Source: Cellulomonas soli (GTDB lineage Bacteria > Actinomycetota > Actinomycetes > Actinomycetales > Cellulomonadaceae). From it: a stretch of DNA of 64,000 nucleotides. A program made the position numbers and the translations under genes. The notes under the pieces are model-generated. The model searched no databases. It saw only the letters and a program-made list of their open reading frames with translations, and had not been told where the DNA came from. The stretch covers positions 62,001 through 126,000 of the forward strand of contig NZ_JACBZJ010000001.1 of the NCBI RefSeq assembly GCF_013409305.1, written 5' to 3'. Shown in pieces: positions 30,063-38,361 of the stretch (the first letter of the stretch is position 1; the number at the start of each line of letters is the position of its first letter).

Positions 30063-30381
30063 GGTGCGTCCTCTCGCCCAGGCTCCCGGGCGGTGGCGCC
30101 CGGGGTGCTGCACGCGCCTGCCGCGAGGCCGTGCGGCCGCGACGAACCAGAGGATGCCGACCCCCGCGGGGCTCGGACGCAGACCCCGGTCGATGAGGAC
30201 CGGGCCGCTGTGCGCCGTCAATTCTACCGGCCGCCGCCCCGCCGTCACCGGGGCGGCGAGCCTCCCGTCACGGAGAAAATGACGTGCCCGGGGCGGGGTC
30301 GCCGTGGTGTCGTGGTCTCACCGCAACCGCATCGTCCAGACCCCCTCGAGGGGTCCGGTCGCTCACGCCCAGGAGACCCCC
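30063..30381. other. Divergent intergenic region between sigma factor and small gene
   Basis: 319 bases without a gene. It holds a possible sigma-factor promoter at 30221-30248, an inverted repeat at 30232-30258 (9-bp stem CGCCGCCCC), and a small hairpin at 30339-30355 (GACCCC/GGGGTC) just ahead of the small gene's ribosome site. An AT-richer patch, CGGAGAAAATGACG (30269-30282), stands out against the GC-rich background. Confidence 0.5.
30221..30248 (-). promoter_or_regulatory. Possible promoter of the sigma-factor gene
   Basis: On the minus strand GTGACG (30248-30243) and TAGAAT (30226-30221) are separated by 16 bases, close to a vegetative -35/-10 pair. This would give a 5' leader of about 150 bases. 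A hairpin overlaps the spacer. Pattern match only. Confidence 0.35.
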
Positions 30382-30573
30382 GTGCACCCCACCCTCACCT
30401 TCGACCTGATCCGCCAGGACCACGAGCGCCGCCTCGCCGAGGCCGCGATCGAGCGCGCCAACACGCGCGGGCGGGCGGCCAGACAGCCGTCCGACGCCTC
30501 GAGGCGACCCCCGTCGCGCACGTGGGCCTCGATCCTGCTCAGCACCGCACCGACCGCCCTGGTCGCGCGGTGA
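30382..30573 (+). CDS. Small basic protein of unknown function
   Basis: 63 residues starting MHPTLTFDLIRQDHERRLAE: a short amphipathic helix rich in Arg, Glu and His, then a basic Pro/Ser/Arg region and a small hydrophobic end. The GTG at 30382 has an AGGAGA site at good spacing, and the beginning resembles small actinobacterial proteins of the MHP-x-L-x-x-x-L-x-x-x-R-H/D type found beside stress genes. Divergent from the sigma factor. No function can be given. Confidence 0.55.
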   Translation: MHPTLTFDLIRQDHERRLAEAAIERANTRGRAARQPSDASRRPPSRTWASILLSTAPTALVAR

Positions 30574-30742
30574 CCTGCGACGGCGGTCTCCCCGGCCCGG
30601 GGGGACCGCCGCACGCGTTCCCGCTGCCGTGACCCGCCCCCGCGCACGGCCTCGCGTGGAACGATGACCCCATGCCCGCCCAGGTCAGCCCGCCGCCGAC
30701 GCCGCGCGGCAGGGGCGCCCGGCCGCGGGCGGGTACGACGGC

Positions 30743-31030
30743 ATGAGCAGGCGCGGCAGGGGCCGCCCTCAGGACCGCGGCCGAGGTCGGACCGCCACGC
30801 CCCCGGGCCGAGGCTCACGTTTCTCGACCTGGGTCGAACGGCTGGTGCAGGCCGTGGCCGCCGGGGCCGCCGCGGTGCTGGTGCTGCGCTGGGCGGGGAT
30901 CGCGCCGAGGACGTGCCTGATCGCCGGAGCCTGCGCCTTCGTCCTCGTGCCGGTCGCCGCGTGGATCGCCTCGACCGTCCCCGGCCCTCCTCCGGGGTCC
31001 TCCCGCGAACGGGACGACCGGCGCCGCTGA
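30743..31030 (+). CDS. Small two-helix membrane protein, unknown
   Basis: 95 residues: an Arg/Gly-rich basic N-terminus (about 1-30), two hydrophobic helices (about 33-48 and 55-78, separated by RWAGIAPRT) and a basic tail ERDDRRR. No strong ribosome site precedes the ATG, and opposite-strand frames are also open, so it is a modest call. It lies upstream of the oligoribonuclease gene, which has its own apparent leaderless start. Confidence 0.5.
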   Translation: MSRRGRGRPQDRGRGRTATPPGRGSRFSTWVERLVQAVAAGAAAVLVLRWAGIAPRTCLIAGACAFVLVPVAAWIASTVPGPPPGSSRERDDRRR

Positions 31031-31077
31031 GCCACCCCTGTCGCCCGTGCACCCCTCGGGCGCCGTAGGCTGGCCGC

Positions 31078-31743
31078 GTGACCAGCACGCCTGCACCCGG
31101 GACCACCAACGGGCACGAGTCGAACGACCGCATCGTCTGGATCGACTGCGAGATGACCGGTCTCGACCTGGGCGCCGACGCCCTCGTCGAGGTCGCCGCC
31201 GTCGTCACGGACTCCGAGCTGCGGGTGCTCGGTGACGGCGTCGACGTCGTCATCGCCCCGCCCGCCGAGGCGCTGGTGCAGATGAACGACTTCGTGCGCA
31301 CCATGCACACGACCTCCGGCCTGCTCGAGGACCTTGCGGGCGGCACGACCCTCGCCCAGGCCCAGGCCACGGTCCTGGAGTACATCCGCACCTGGGTCCC
31401 CGAGCCGTCCAAGGCGCCGCTGGCCGGCAACTCGGTCGGCACCGACAAGGCCTTCCTCGAGCGGGACATGCCCGAGCTCGTGGGGCACCTGCACTACCGG
31501 GTCGTCGACGTCTCCTCGATCAAGGAGCTCGCCCGCCGCTGGTACCCGCGGGTGTACTTCGCCTCTCCGGCCAAGAACGGCGGGCACCGCGCGCTGGCCG
31601 ACATCCTCGAGAGCATCGACGAGCTGCGCTACTACCGCGCGGCCCTCATGCCCGCGCAGCCGGGGCCGGACAGTGCCGCGGCGAAGGCCGTCGCGGCCCA
31701 GGTCGTGGCGACCTCGGTCAAGGGCACGCGCCTGCAGCCCTGA
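31078..31743 (+). CDS. orn: Oligoribonuclease
   Basis: A 221-residue DEDDh 3'-5' exoribonuclease that degrades short RNA oligomers, including the pGpG made from cyclic di-GMP. The first metal ligands are D23 and E25 in WIDCEMTG, the third is in [11 protein letters not shown], and the catalytic histidine and last aspartate are in GGHRALADI. The dimerisation and linear-dinucleotide pocket residues ([18 protein letters not shown]) are as expected. GTG start; a TAGGCT box eight bases upstream suggests a leaderless mRNA. A strong terminator follows. The window also encodes a diguanylate cyclase. Confidence 0.95.
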   Translation: MTSTPAPGTTNGHESNDRIVWIDCEMTGLDLGADALVEVAAVVTDSELRVLGDGVDVVIAPPAEALVQMNDFVRTMHTTSGLLEDLAGGTTLAQAQATVLEYIRTWVPEPSKAPLAGNSVGTDKAFLERDMPELVGHLHYRVVDVSSIKELARRWYPRVYFASPAKNGGHRALADILESIDELRYYRAALMPAQPGPDSAAAKAVAAQVVATSVKGTRLQP

Positions 31744-31785
31744 CCCACCGCGGCGGCGCACGGATGCCGTCCGACCCCAGCACGC

Positions 31786-31819
31786 CGAAGGGCGCCGACC
31801 ACGCGGTCGGCGCCCTTCG
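31786..31819. terminator. Strong bidirectional terminator between orn and rtcB
   Basis: A perfect 15-bp stem (CGAAGGGCGCCGACC/GGTCGGCGCCCTTCG) with a 4-base loop between the convergent orn and rtcB genes. A near-identical hairpin lies beyond the other end of rtcB. Confidence 0.8.
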
Positions 31820-31845
31820 CTCGTCCCCCGGCATGCCGACGGCGA

Positions 31846-33024
31846 TCAGTCGCCCTTGACGTTGACCACCTGCCGCAGCGTGTGCCGGATCTCCACCAGG
31901 TCCTTCGCGTCCTCCATGACGACGTCGATGTCCTTGTACGCCTGCGGGATCTCGTCGAGGAACGCGTCCGTGTCGCGGTACTCGATGCCGACCATCGCCG
32001 CACGCAGCTGCTCGTGCGTGAAGAGCCGCCGTGCCGCGGACCGGGAGTGGTGGCGACCCGCGCCGTGCGGCGAGGAGCTCAGCGAGAGCCGGTCGCCCTT
32101 GCCGGTCACGACGTAGGACGCGGTCCCCATGGAGCCCGGCACCAGTCCGGGGTCCCCGGCAGCGGCCCGGATGGCCCCCTTGCGGGACACCCACACCCGC
32201 TTGCCGAAGTGCTCCTCCTGCTCGGTGAAGTTGTGGTGGCAGTTGACCCGCTCGGCCTCGACGACCGGTGCCCCCATGTGCGCGCCGACCGCCGCGACCA
32301 CGCGGTCCATCATCTCCTCACGGTTGAGCAGCGCGAAGTCCTGCGCCCACCGCAGCTGGCGGACGTAGGCCCAGAACTCCTCGGTCCCCTCGACCAGGTA
32401 CGCCAGGTCCGGGTCGGGCAGGTCGATCCACCAGCGCCGGCACAGCTCGGCGGCGACCTTGATGTGGTGCTGGGCGATCTTGTTGCCGACACCGCGCGAC
32501 CCCGAGTGCAGGAACAGCCACACGCCGCCGCCCTCGTCCACCGACACCTCGATGAAGTGGTTGCCGGACCCGAGCGACCCCAGCTGGAGGCGCCAGTTCC
32601 CGGCGTAGGAGCCGGGGTCGAACCCGGCCTCGGCGGCCTTCGCCTCCAGGGCGGTGACGCGTGCCTCCGCGGACGCCGTGACCCGCTGGTTGTGGTGCCC
32701 GGCCGACAGCGGCACCGCTCGCTCGATGGCCACGCGCAGCGGGGCGAGCGGACCGGCCGCCCGCAGCTCCTGCTCGGTCCACTGCGTGCGCACGGCGATC
32801 ATGCCGCAGCCGATGTCGACGCCGACCGCGGCCGGGATGATCGCGCCGAGCGTGGGGATCACCGATCCGACGGTCGCCCCCTTGCCCAGGTGCGCGTCCG
32901 GCATGAGTGCGACGTGCGGGTAGACGAACGGCATCGAGGCGGTCCTGACGGCCTGCTCACGCGTGCTCGGCTCGAGGATCGACGCCCAGCTGATGAGCGT
33001 CCTGGTCAGGTGCTCGCGGGTCAT
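31846..33024 (-). CDS. rtcB: RtcB family RNA ligase
   Basis: A 392-residue GTP- and Mn-dependent ligase joining RNA 2',3'-cyclic phosphate and 5'-OH ends; in bacteria linked to RNA repair. Metal-binding residues appear in GVDIGCGM (aspartate and cysteine), GSGNHFIEV and LHSGSRGVGN, and in CHHNFTEQE; the guanylylated histidine is in SPHGAGRHHSRSAA. The initial PDAHLGKGATVGSVIP block is typical. ATG 33024 has a good AGGAGG site. No RtcA cyclase or RtcR regulator is adjacent, and the gene is isolated between two near-identical terminator hairpins, so it seems a single-gene unit. Confidence 0.95.
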   Translation of the reverse strand: MTREHLTRTLISWASILEPSTREQAVRTASMPFVYPHVALMPDAHLGKGATVGSVIPTLGAIIPAAVGVDIGCGMIAVRTQWTEQELRAAGPLAPLRVAIERAVPLSAGHHNQRVTASAEARVTALEAKAAEAGFDPGSYAGNWRLQLGSLGSGNHFIEVSVDEGGGVWLFLHSGSRGVGNKIAQHHIKVAAELCRRWWIDLPDPDLAYLVEGTEEFWAYVRQLRWAQDFALLNREEMMDRVVAAVGAHMGAPVVEAERVNCHHNFTEQEEHFGKRVWVSRKGAIRAAAGDPGLVPGSMGTASYVVTGKGDRLSLSSSPHGAGRHHSRSAARRLFTHEQLRAAMVGIEYRDTDAFLDEIPQAYKDIDVVMEDAKDLVEIRHTLRQVVNVKGD

Positions 33025-33147
33025 TCCTGGTTCCTCCTGGTCTTCCGGTTCTCCCACGGGTCGTCCGCGGGGGCCCGAGTCGACCACGGCGAGGAGGCGG
33101 TGGGCCACTGGTTTGACGGGCCGGCCGGCACGGCGACGAGAGGAACG

Positions 33148-33183
33148 ACGAAGGGCGCCGACCGCGAGGTCGACGCCCTTCGT
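33148..33183. terminator. Hairpin upstream of rtcB, near-copy of 31786-31819
   Basis: ACGAAGGGCGCCGACC and GGTCGACGCCCTTCGT form a 16-bp stem with one mismatch and a 4-base loop. Being directly after tRNA-His (read leftward), it most likely ends the tRNA transcript before rtcB. Confidence 0.65.
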
Positions 33184-33190
33184 GCTCACG

Positions 33191-33264
33191 GGTGGCTAAC
33201 GGGACTTGAACCCGCGACCCCCTGGACCACAACCAGGTGCTCTACCACCTGAGCTATAGCCACC
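33191..33264 (-). tRNA. tRNA-His (anticodon GTG)
   Basis: Cloverleaf on the minus strand with acceptor GTGGCTA/TAGCCAC, an encoded extra 5' G (G-1) facing C73 as all tRNA-His require, anticodon loop TTGTGGT, and T arm GCGGG TTCAAGT CCCGT. No CCA is encoded. Followed by a hairpin terminator. Confidence 0.93.
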
Positions 33265-33331
33265 ACGACCTGGCGCGTGCGCCAGGGACGACGAAAAGTG
33301 TACCGGGTCGCCGACCGTGGTCAGCACCGGC

Positions 33332-34258
33332 TCAGAACCGGGCTGCCACCGCGTCCGCGAAGCGCTCGGCCGAGCCCGGTCCGTGCTGGAAGAACAGCGA
33401 CGGCTCGGTCAGCTCGAGCTCGAGCAGGACCGGGTTGCCCTCGTCGTCCGGGATGAGGTCGATGCGCGTGTAGAGCAGCGGTCCGTCGAGCTGCGGCAGC
33501 ACCTGCGGGAGCGCCGCGACGACGCCGTCGGCCACCGTCCGCTCTGCCTCGGTCGCCTCGCGGGGCTCCATGACCTCCCGGCGGTACAGGACGCCCTCGG
33601 TCTCGCCCGCGCGGAACGGGCCGTCGAGCAGCGCACCCTTGCGCACGGAGTGGCTGAAGACGCCGTCGACGTAGACCAGCGCGGTCTCGCCGACCGTGTC
33701 GACCTGGCGCAGGTAACGCTGCAGCATGACGCGCCGACCGACCCCGAGCAGGTTCTTGGCGTGCGTGATGGCCAGCGAGCGCGAAGGCGTCTCGTCCGCG
33801 GCGTACCGGCCCGTGTCGCGCGAACCGGCACTGACCGTCGGCTTGATGACGAAGTCGCCGAAGGCCGGGAACCGGGTGTGGATCGCCCGGGAGTCGAAGT
33901 TCCGCTCGGGGTCCAGCCAGATCGTCGGCACGATCGGCACGCCGATGCGCTCGAGGTCGCGCAGGTAGGTCTTGTCGATGTTCCAGGTGACGACGTCCGC
34001 GGGGTTGTGCAGCTGGCTGGTGCGCTCGACGCGACGCGTCCAGTCGGCGAACTGCACGGGCCGGTCGGTGTAGTCCCAGGTCGAGCGGATCACGACGTGG
34101 GCGTACGTCGACCAGTCGACGGTCGGGTCGTCCCAGACGACCACGTCGGCCTCGACGCCGCGGCTGCGCAGGGCCTCGCGCAGCGGTGCGTCGTCGCTGT
34201 CGAGGTCCGGGAGGGCGGCGCAGGTCGCCAGGGCGAGGCGGGCGGTCGGGTTCGTCAC
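33332..34258 (-). CDS. ATP-grasp domain protein (RimK/glutathione-synthetase-like)
   Basis: 308 residues. An N-terminal pre-ATP-grasp domain (ARLALATCAALPDLDSDDAP, VVIRSTWDYTDRP) is followed by the ATP-grasp fold: FVIKPTVSAGSRDTGRY as the nucleotide loop, VMLQRYLRQVDTVGETALVY, and LLYTRIDLIPDD with LLELELTEPSLFF holding the metal-binding acidic residues. Such proteins ligate a carboxylate to an amine; the substrate is unknown. The GTG at 34258 has no ribosome site but a TACGCT box lies just upstream, suggesting leaderless translation. Divergent from the diguanylate cyclase gene. Confidence 0.85.
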   Translation of the reverse strand: MTNPTARLALATCAALPDLDSDDAPLREALRSRGVEADVVVWDDPTVDWSTYAHVVIRSTWDYTDRPVQFADWTRRVERTSQLHNPADVVTWNIDKTYLRDLERIGVPIVPTIWLDPERNFDSRAIHTRFPAFGDFVIKPTVSAGSRDTGRYAADETPSRSLAITHAKNLLGVGRRVMLQRYLRQVDTVGETALVYVDGVFSHSVRKGALLDGPFRAGETEGVLYRREVMEPREATEAERTVADGVVAALPQVLPQLDGPLLYTRIDLIPDDEGNPVLLELELTEPSLFFQHGPGSAERFADAVAARF

Positions 34259-34419
34259 CCGCTGAGCGTATCGGGCGGTGTCACCCCGGGGGGTTCCACC
34301 CCCTGCCGACCCGTTTCTCACCTGGTGCGACCCCTCAGCGGACCCTCGCGACACCCGATGTGCCGGACGAGGCCGGGTGGGTTGTCCCCCGGCGGAGGCA
34401 AGGAGCGGACGACGGCGCG

Positions 34420-36081
34420 ATGAGGACCGACGACGGGCAGGCCGAGCGGATCGGGCCGACGGACTGGGACGCCCTGGTCGACGAGCTCGCGTTCCTGGCG
34501 GACTCCGACGCGTCCCAGTGCGTGCGGCGCGCGACCGACGCCGTGCACCAGGCCCGCGCCGAGGGTGCCGTCGAGGCCGAGATGCAGCTGAGCTACTACG
34601 CGGCCGTCGCGCACCACGCCCTCGGGCAGGACTCGGACGCCCTGACCGCCGCCGCCCGGACCGAACACCTCGCACGGGACTCCAGCGAGCTCGTCTGGGA
34701 GTCGCGCGCGCTGGCCCGCCAGGGGCTCGTCCACCACGACCTCGGCAACATCGAGGACGCCGTCGACCTGCTGACGCGGGCCGTCGAGCTGCGACGCGAG
34801 GCCGACGACGTCGCCGGCACCGCAGACGTCCTGACGACCCTGGGCACGGTCTACACCGCGATGCCGCACTTCGCGCCGCAGGCCGCGGGTGTGCTCACGC
34901 AGGCCCACCGGTTGTGGCTGCAGGCCGGCGACCCCGATCGTGCGTCGATCGCGCACGCCCACCTGGCACGCACGTTCGTCGAGACCAGCAGCCGGCTCGC
35001 CGAGGAGAACCCCCGCGGCGCCCGTGCGGCCGCCCGGCGCGCCCTCGCGCTGGCGCTGGAGGCGGTGCAGGAGGCGGACGCGTCCGGTCTGAGCAGGACC
35101 GCCATCGACGCCCGGTTCACGGTCGTGGCGGCGCACGTGCTGGCTGACGACCTGCCGGCCGCCGGAGCGGTGCTCGACACCGCCGAGGACATGCTGGACC
35201 GCTTCCCCTCCGCCATGCAGCGTCTCGCGCTGCACCGGATCCGCGCGGGCTGGCTGGTCCGCAGCGGCCGGTACGCGGAGGCGGCCAAGGAGGCCACCGC
35301 CGGGCTGGTCCTGTGCGACGAGCTGCGTCGTCCCGCCGAGCGGGCCGGGCTGCTCCAGGTGCTCGTCGATGCCGACGAGGCCCGCGGGGAGCTCGCCGCG
35401 GCCCTGGACGCCCTGCACGAGCTGCACGAGCTGACGGTCCGCACCGGCGACGCCATGGCGCAGCGACGAGCCGTCCTGCTGGGCTCGCGCATGGAGCTGG
35501 AACGGGCCGAGCGCGTCGCCGAGGCCGAGCGCCGACGGTCCGAGGCGCTCGAGGAGCACAACGCCCGCCTCGTGCACGAGGCGTCGCACGACCCCCTGAC
35601 CGGGCTCGCCAACCGTCGTGCGCTCGACCGGGAGCTGACTCGGCGCGTGCAGGAGCGCGCGGTGTTCACGGTCGCCCTCGTCGACGTGGACCACTTCAAG
35701 CGGGTCAACGACACGTGGTCGCACCAGACCGGCGACGCCGTGCTACAGCGGATGGCCCACACGCTGCGCGACGGCCTGCGCAACGGCGACCTCGCGGCCC
35801 GCTACGGGGGCGAGGAGTTCGCCCTCGTGCTCGACGGGCTCGACGGGCCCCGGGCTGCCGAGGTCTGCGACAGGCTGCGCGCGCGCGTCGCCGCGCTCAC
35901 CTGGGACGGACCGATGTCCGGCTCGCAGGTGACGATCAGCATCGGGGTGTCCGGCTGGGTGCCCGAGGAGGGCGTCGACGTGACGCTCGCACGGGCCGAC
36001 GCCGCGCTGTACGGGGCGAAGGAGTCGGGCCGCAACCAGGTCCGGCTGTCGACCGCCGCGTCACCTGCGACCGTCGGCTGA
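34420..36081 (+). CDS. Diguanylate cyclase with N-terminal TPR-like sensor
   Basis: 553 residues, cytosolic. The first 390 residues are helical TPR-type repeats (for example ALARQGLVHHDLGNIEDAVD), then a short coiled coil (RAERVAEAERRRSEALEEHN) leads into the GGDEF domain at HDPLTGLANRRALD. The catalytic loop is GGEEF (463-467), and RNGD (454-457) lies five residues before it, the classic RxxD inhibitory site that binds the product c-di-GMP. It should therefore make c-di-GMP with feedback control. The ATG at 34420 has AAGGAG at a rather long 14 bases. No EAL or PilZ protein is nearby. Confidence 0.92.
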   Translation: MRTDDGQAERIGPTDWDALVDELAFLADSDASQCVRRATDAVHQARAEGAVEAEMQLSYYAAVAHHALGQDSDALTAAARTEHLARDSSELVWESRALARQGLVHHDLGNIEDAVDLLTRAVELRREADDVAGTADVLTTLGTVYTAMPHFAPQAAGVLTQAHRLWLQAGDPDRASIAHAHLARTFVETSSRLAEENPRGARAAARRALALALEAVQEADASGLSRTAIDARFTVVAAHVLADDLPAAGAVLDTAEDMLDRFPSAMQRLALHRIRAGWLVRSGRYAEAAKEATAGLVLCDELRRPAERAGLLQVLVDADEARGELAAALDALHELHELTVRTGDAMAQRRAVLLGSRMELERAERVAEAERRRSEALEEHNARLVHEASHDPLTGLANRRALDRELTRRVQERAVFTVALVDVDHFKRVNDTWSHQTGDAVLQRMAHTLRDGLRNGDLAARYGGEEFALVLDGLDGPRAAEVCDRLRARVAALTWDGPMSGSQVTISIGVSGWVPEEGVDVTLARADAALYGAKESGRNQVRLSTAASPATVG

Positions 36082-36162
36082 CGTCGGCCGAGCTCGCCCG
36101 GCCGAGGTCGACCTGCGGGCGGCCGGGGGTCGCTCGACCGTAGTCTGCGGGTACGGACGACA

Positions 36163-36200
36163 AAGGCCCCTGATCCGCGTCTCCGCAGATCAGGGGCCTT
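36163..36200. terminator. Strong hairpin between diguanylate cyclase and tRNA-Lys
   Basis: A perfect 13-bp stem AAGGCCCCTGATC/GATCAGGGGCCTT with a 12-base loop; on the minus strand it directly follows tRNA-Lys and on the plus strand it follows the cyclase gene, so it can serve both. Confidence 0.8.
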
Positions 36201-36205
36201 GCTGG

Positions 36206-36278
<73 letters not shown>

Positions 36279-36344
36279 GCGATTGAGAACGTTAGCAGCC
36301 TCCTGGCCGAAGAATCCAACTGGCGGGCCACGACGTGACGCCCG

Positions 36345-36557
36345 TCACCTCTCGACGTTCCCGGGGCCTGCCTCTGCGCCGCTTCCGTCGTCGGTCGAGT
36401 CCTCCCACCAGGCGTCCTCGGGCAGCCCCTCCTCCGCCAGGATCTCGGAGGACGTGCGCCGTTCGGCACCCAGCAGGTCGACCAGCAGCGCGAGGGGGAC
36501 GTGCTCGGCGAGCAGGTCCTTGATCGACTGCGTGTCGTCGGGTGTGGGCTCGCTCAC
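36345..36557 (-). CDS. Small acidic protein, conserved in actinobacteria, unknown
   Basis: 70 residues beginning MSEPTPDDTQSIKDLLAEHV. A predicted amphipathic helix (LLAEHVPLALLVDLLGAERR) is followed by an acidic disordered tail with WWEDSTDD. The GTG at 36557 has a strong GAGGAGG site. It is just upstream of tRNA-Lys and may share its transcript. I know no function; similar short acidic proteins sit near tRNA genes in related genomes, but that is memory, not evidence here. Confidence 0.65.
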   Translation of the reverse strand: MSEPTPDDTQSIKDLLAEHVPLALLVDLLGAERRTSSEILAEEGLPEDAWWEDSTDDGSGAEAGPGNVER

Positions 36558-36703
36558 GCGGCGTCCTCCTCGGTGGGCCCGCGGGCCGTGGTGCCGCGGT
36601 CCTTCATCGGAGCATCACGCCAGGAGGTGTGCAAGGCCTGGGAGCCCCTCGCGGATGAGAAATCACTCAGATGAGCCCCCGAGCCACCCGGTCGGCCGCA
36701 GGG

Positions 36704-37060
36704 TCAGAGGTAGAGACCCGTGCCCTCGCCGACCCCACGCGGCTCCGCCACCGCGTGCACGTCCTTCTCCCGCAGCAGCAGGTACGTCGAGCCCTCGAGC
36801 TCCACCTCGGCGCGCTCCTCCGGGTCGAACAGCACCTTGTCGCCCACCTCGACCTGGCGCACGTGCTGCCCCACGGCCACCACGGCCGCCCAGGCCAGCC
36901 GCTTGCCGACCACGGCGGTCGCCGGGATGACGATCCCCGCGGTTGAGCGACGCTCGGCGGACTCCCCGTCGAGCGCGACCAGCAGACGGTCGTTGAGCAT
37001 CCGGATGGGCAGTCCTGCCCCCGGGAGGCCGGTCGAGCGGTTCGCGCCAGGGCTGTTCAC
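36704..37060 (-). CDS. GroES/Cpn10-like co-chaperonin homologue
   Basis: 118 residues. The Cpn10 barrel is recognisable: RMLNDRLLVALDGE, GIVIPATAVVGKRLAWAAVVAVG, VEVGDKVLFDPEE and STYLLLREKDVHAVAE. An extra 20-residue N-terminal segment precedes the fold, and the mobile loop region (ESAERRSTAG) is shorter and more basic than in true GroES. No groEL is adjacent, so this is probably a divergent second copy rather than the main co-chaperonin. GTG start with a TAGCGT box seven bases upstream, likely leaderless; divergent from bcp. Confidence 0.85.
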   Translation of the reverse strand: MNSPGANRSTGLPGAGLPIRMLNDRLLVALDGESAERRSTAGIVIPATAVVGKRLAWAAVVAVGQHVRQVEVGDKVLFDPEERAEVELEGSTYLLLREKDVHAVAEPRGVGEGTGLYL

Positions 37061-37141
37061 GGCCCCGACGCTACCCCGGTCGGCACGTAGGCTGGACGTC
37101 CGCAGGCCACCCCCACCACGCCTCAGACCCCAGGAGCACCC

Positions 37142-37609
37142 GTGCCCCGTCTCGCCGTCGGCGACGCCGCGCCCGACTTCACGCTGCCGACCGCGGACGG
37201 TGGCAGCCTCACGCTGTCCGACCTGCGCGGACGGCGCGTGATCGTGTACTTCTACCCGGCCGCCTCGACCCCGGGGTGCACCAAGGAGGCCTGCGACTTC
37301 CGCGACTCGCTCGCCTCGCTGCAGTCCGCCGGCTACGCGGTCGTCGGCGTCTCGCCCGACCCCGTCGGTGCCCTCGCCGCGTTCGCCGACACCGAGGGCC
37401 TGACGTTCCCGCTCGTCTCCGACCTCGACCGCTCGACGCTCGAGGCGTGGGGCGCCTGGGGTGAGAAGACCCTCTACGGCAAGACCGTCACCGGGGTCGT
37501 GCGCTCGACCGTCGTCGTGGACGAGGCGGGCCTGGTGACGCACGCCCAGTACAACGTGCGCGCCACCGGGCACGTGGCACGGCTACGGCGCGAGCTCGGC
37601 GTCGGCTGA
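37142..37609 (+). CDS. bcp: Thioredoxin-dependent thiol peroxidase (Bcp peroxiredoxin)
   Basis: 155 residues of the PrxQ/Bcp class, reducing H2O2 and organic peroxides. The peroxidatic cysteine is C46 and the resolving cysteine C51, both in STPGCTKEACDFRD, the five-residue spacing of atypical 2-Cys PrxQ. GTG 37142 has an AGGAG site. A thioredoxin that could reduce it is encoded 270 bases further on, on the other strand. A short tandem repeat begins at its stop codon. Confidence 0.94.
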   Translation: MPRLAVGDAAPDFTLPTADGGSLTLSDLRGRRVIVYFYPAASTPGCTKEACDFRDSLASLQSAGYAVVGVSPDPVGALAAFADTEGLTFPLVSDLDRSTLEAWGAWGEKTLYGKTVTGVVRSTVVVDEAGLVTHAQYNVRATGHVARLRRELGVG

Positions 37610-37657
37610 GCCCGACAACCGAGCCGGACAACTGAGCCGGACGACCGAGCCCGACGC
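37608..37657. repeat. Degenerate 13-base tandem repeat, about four copies
   Basis: Units starting at 37608, 37621, 37634 and 37647 read GAGCCCGACAACC, GAGCCGGACAACT, GAGCCGGACGACC and GAGCCCGACGC, overlapping the bcp stop. Likely slippage; no regulatory role is evident. Confidence 0.6.
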
Positions 37658-37740
37658 GCGGGCAGGACGCCAACGGCCGGGCGCGTGGCAGACTTCCAGC
37701 GCCCGACCGGCGACGTCACGCACCCGCCGGCGACGGCGAC

Positions 37741-37823
37741 GCGGGAGTGGTGAAACGGCAGCCACGCCAGGTTTAGGTCCTGGTGCCCGAGAGGGCGTGC
37801 GGGTTCGAATCCCGTCTCCCGCA
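37741..37823 (+). tRNA. tRNA-Leu (anticodon TAG)
   Basis: 83 bases with acceptor GCGGGAG/CTCCCGC, anticodon stem CCAGG/CCTGG around TTTAGGT, and a long class II variable arm (TGCCCGAGAGGGCGT) as in leucine tRNAs; T loop TTCGAAT, discriminator A. No CCA encoded. Confidence 0.94.
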
Positions 37824-37880
37824 CGTCTCCCCCACGGCTGCTGCCGCGCTGAGCGGGCAGGGACCCGCCCGCCGGGCCGA

Positions 37881-38249
37881 TCAGGACTGCGCGGCCTGCT
37901 CGGCGATCTTCGCCCGGACCTCGTCCATGTCGAGCCCCTTGACCGCCTCGACGACCTGCGCGAGCGCCGGCGCGGGCAGGGCACCCGGCTGACGGAACAC
38001 GAGGATGCCCTCGCGGAACGCCATCAGGGTCGGGATCGACGTGATCTGCAGCTCGGCCGCGAGCTCCTGCTCCGCCTCGGTGTCGACCTTGGCATGCACC
38101 ACGCCCGGGTTCACCTCGGACGACTGCTCGAAGATCGGCCCGAACCGCTTGCACGGCCCGCACCACTCCGCCCAGAAGTCGACGAGGACGATGTCGTTGT
38201 CGGTGATGGTCGACCCGAGGGTCTGCGCGGTCAGCTCCGTGGTGGCCAT
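37881..38249 (-). CDS. trx: Thioredoxin
   Basis: 122 residues with the canonical active site WAEWCGPCKRF (C30, C33), the VDFWAEW strand, and cis-proline segment ITSIPTLMAFREG. The rest is a normal thioredoxin fold, with an extra alanine- and glutamine-rich C-terminal tail. Strong AGGAGA site before ATG 38249. It can supply electrons to the Bcp peroxidase encoded nearby; no thioredoxin reductase is adjacent. Confidence 0.95.
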   Translation of the reverse strand: MATTELTAQTLGSTITDNDIVLVDFWAEWCGPCKRFGPIFEQSSEVNPGVVHAKVDTEAEQELAAELQITSIPTLMAFREGILVFRQPGALPAPALAQVVEAVKGLDMDEVRAKIAEQAAQS

Positions 38250-38361
38250 GGTCTCTCCTAGCGTGTTCGTGGTCCGGTGCGTGCAGCGTCCGGCGCCCGC
38301 GCGGTATTCCCCGCCGCGAGCCGTGTGGGCCCCGACCGGTCGGTCGGGGTAGAACTGCACG

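Noticed and set aside
30664-31068. A 134-residue Arg/Pro-rich plus-strand frame overlapping the small membrane protein
   Set aside because: Its composition is that of a shifted frame; the 30743-31030 reading has coherent transmembrane helices.
37608-37657. Possible CRISPR-like or iteron repeat
   Set aside because: The 13-base units are directly adjacent with no spacers and are degenerate, so it is a simple tandem repeat.
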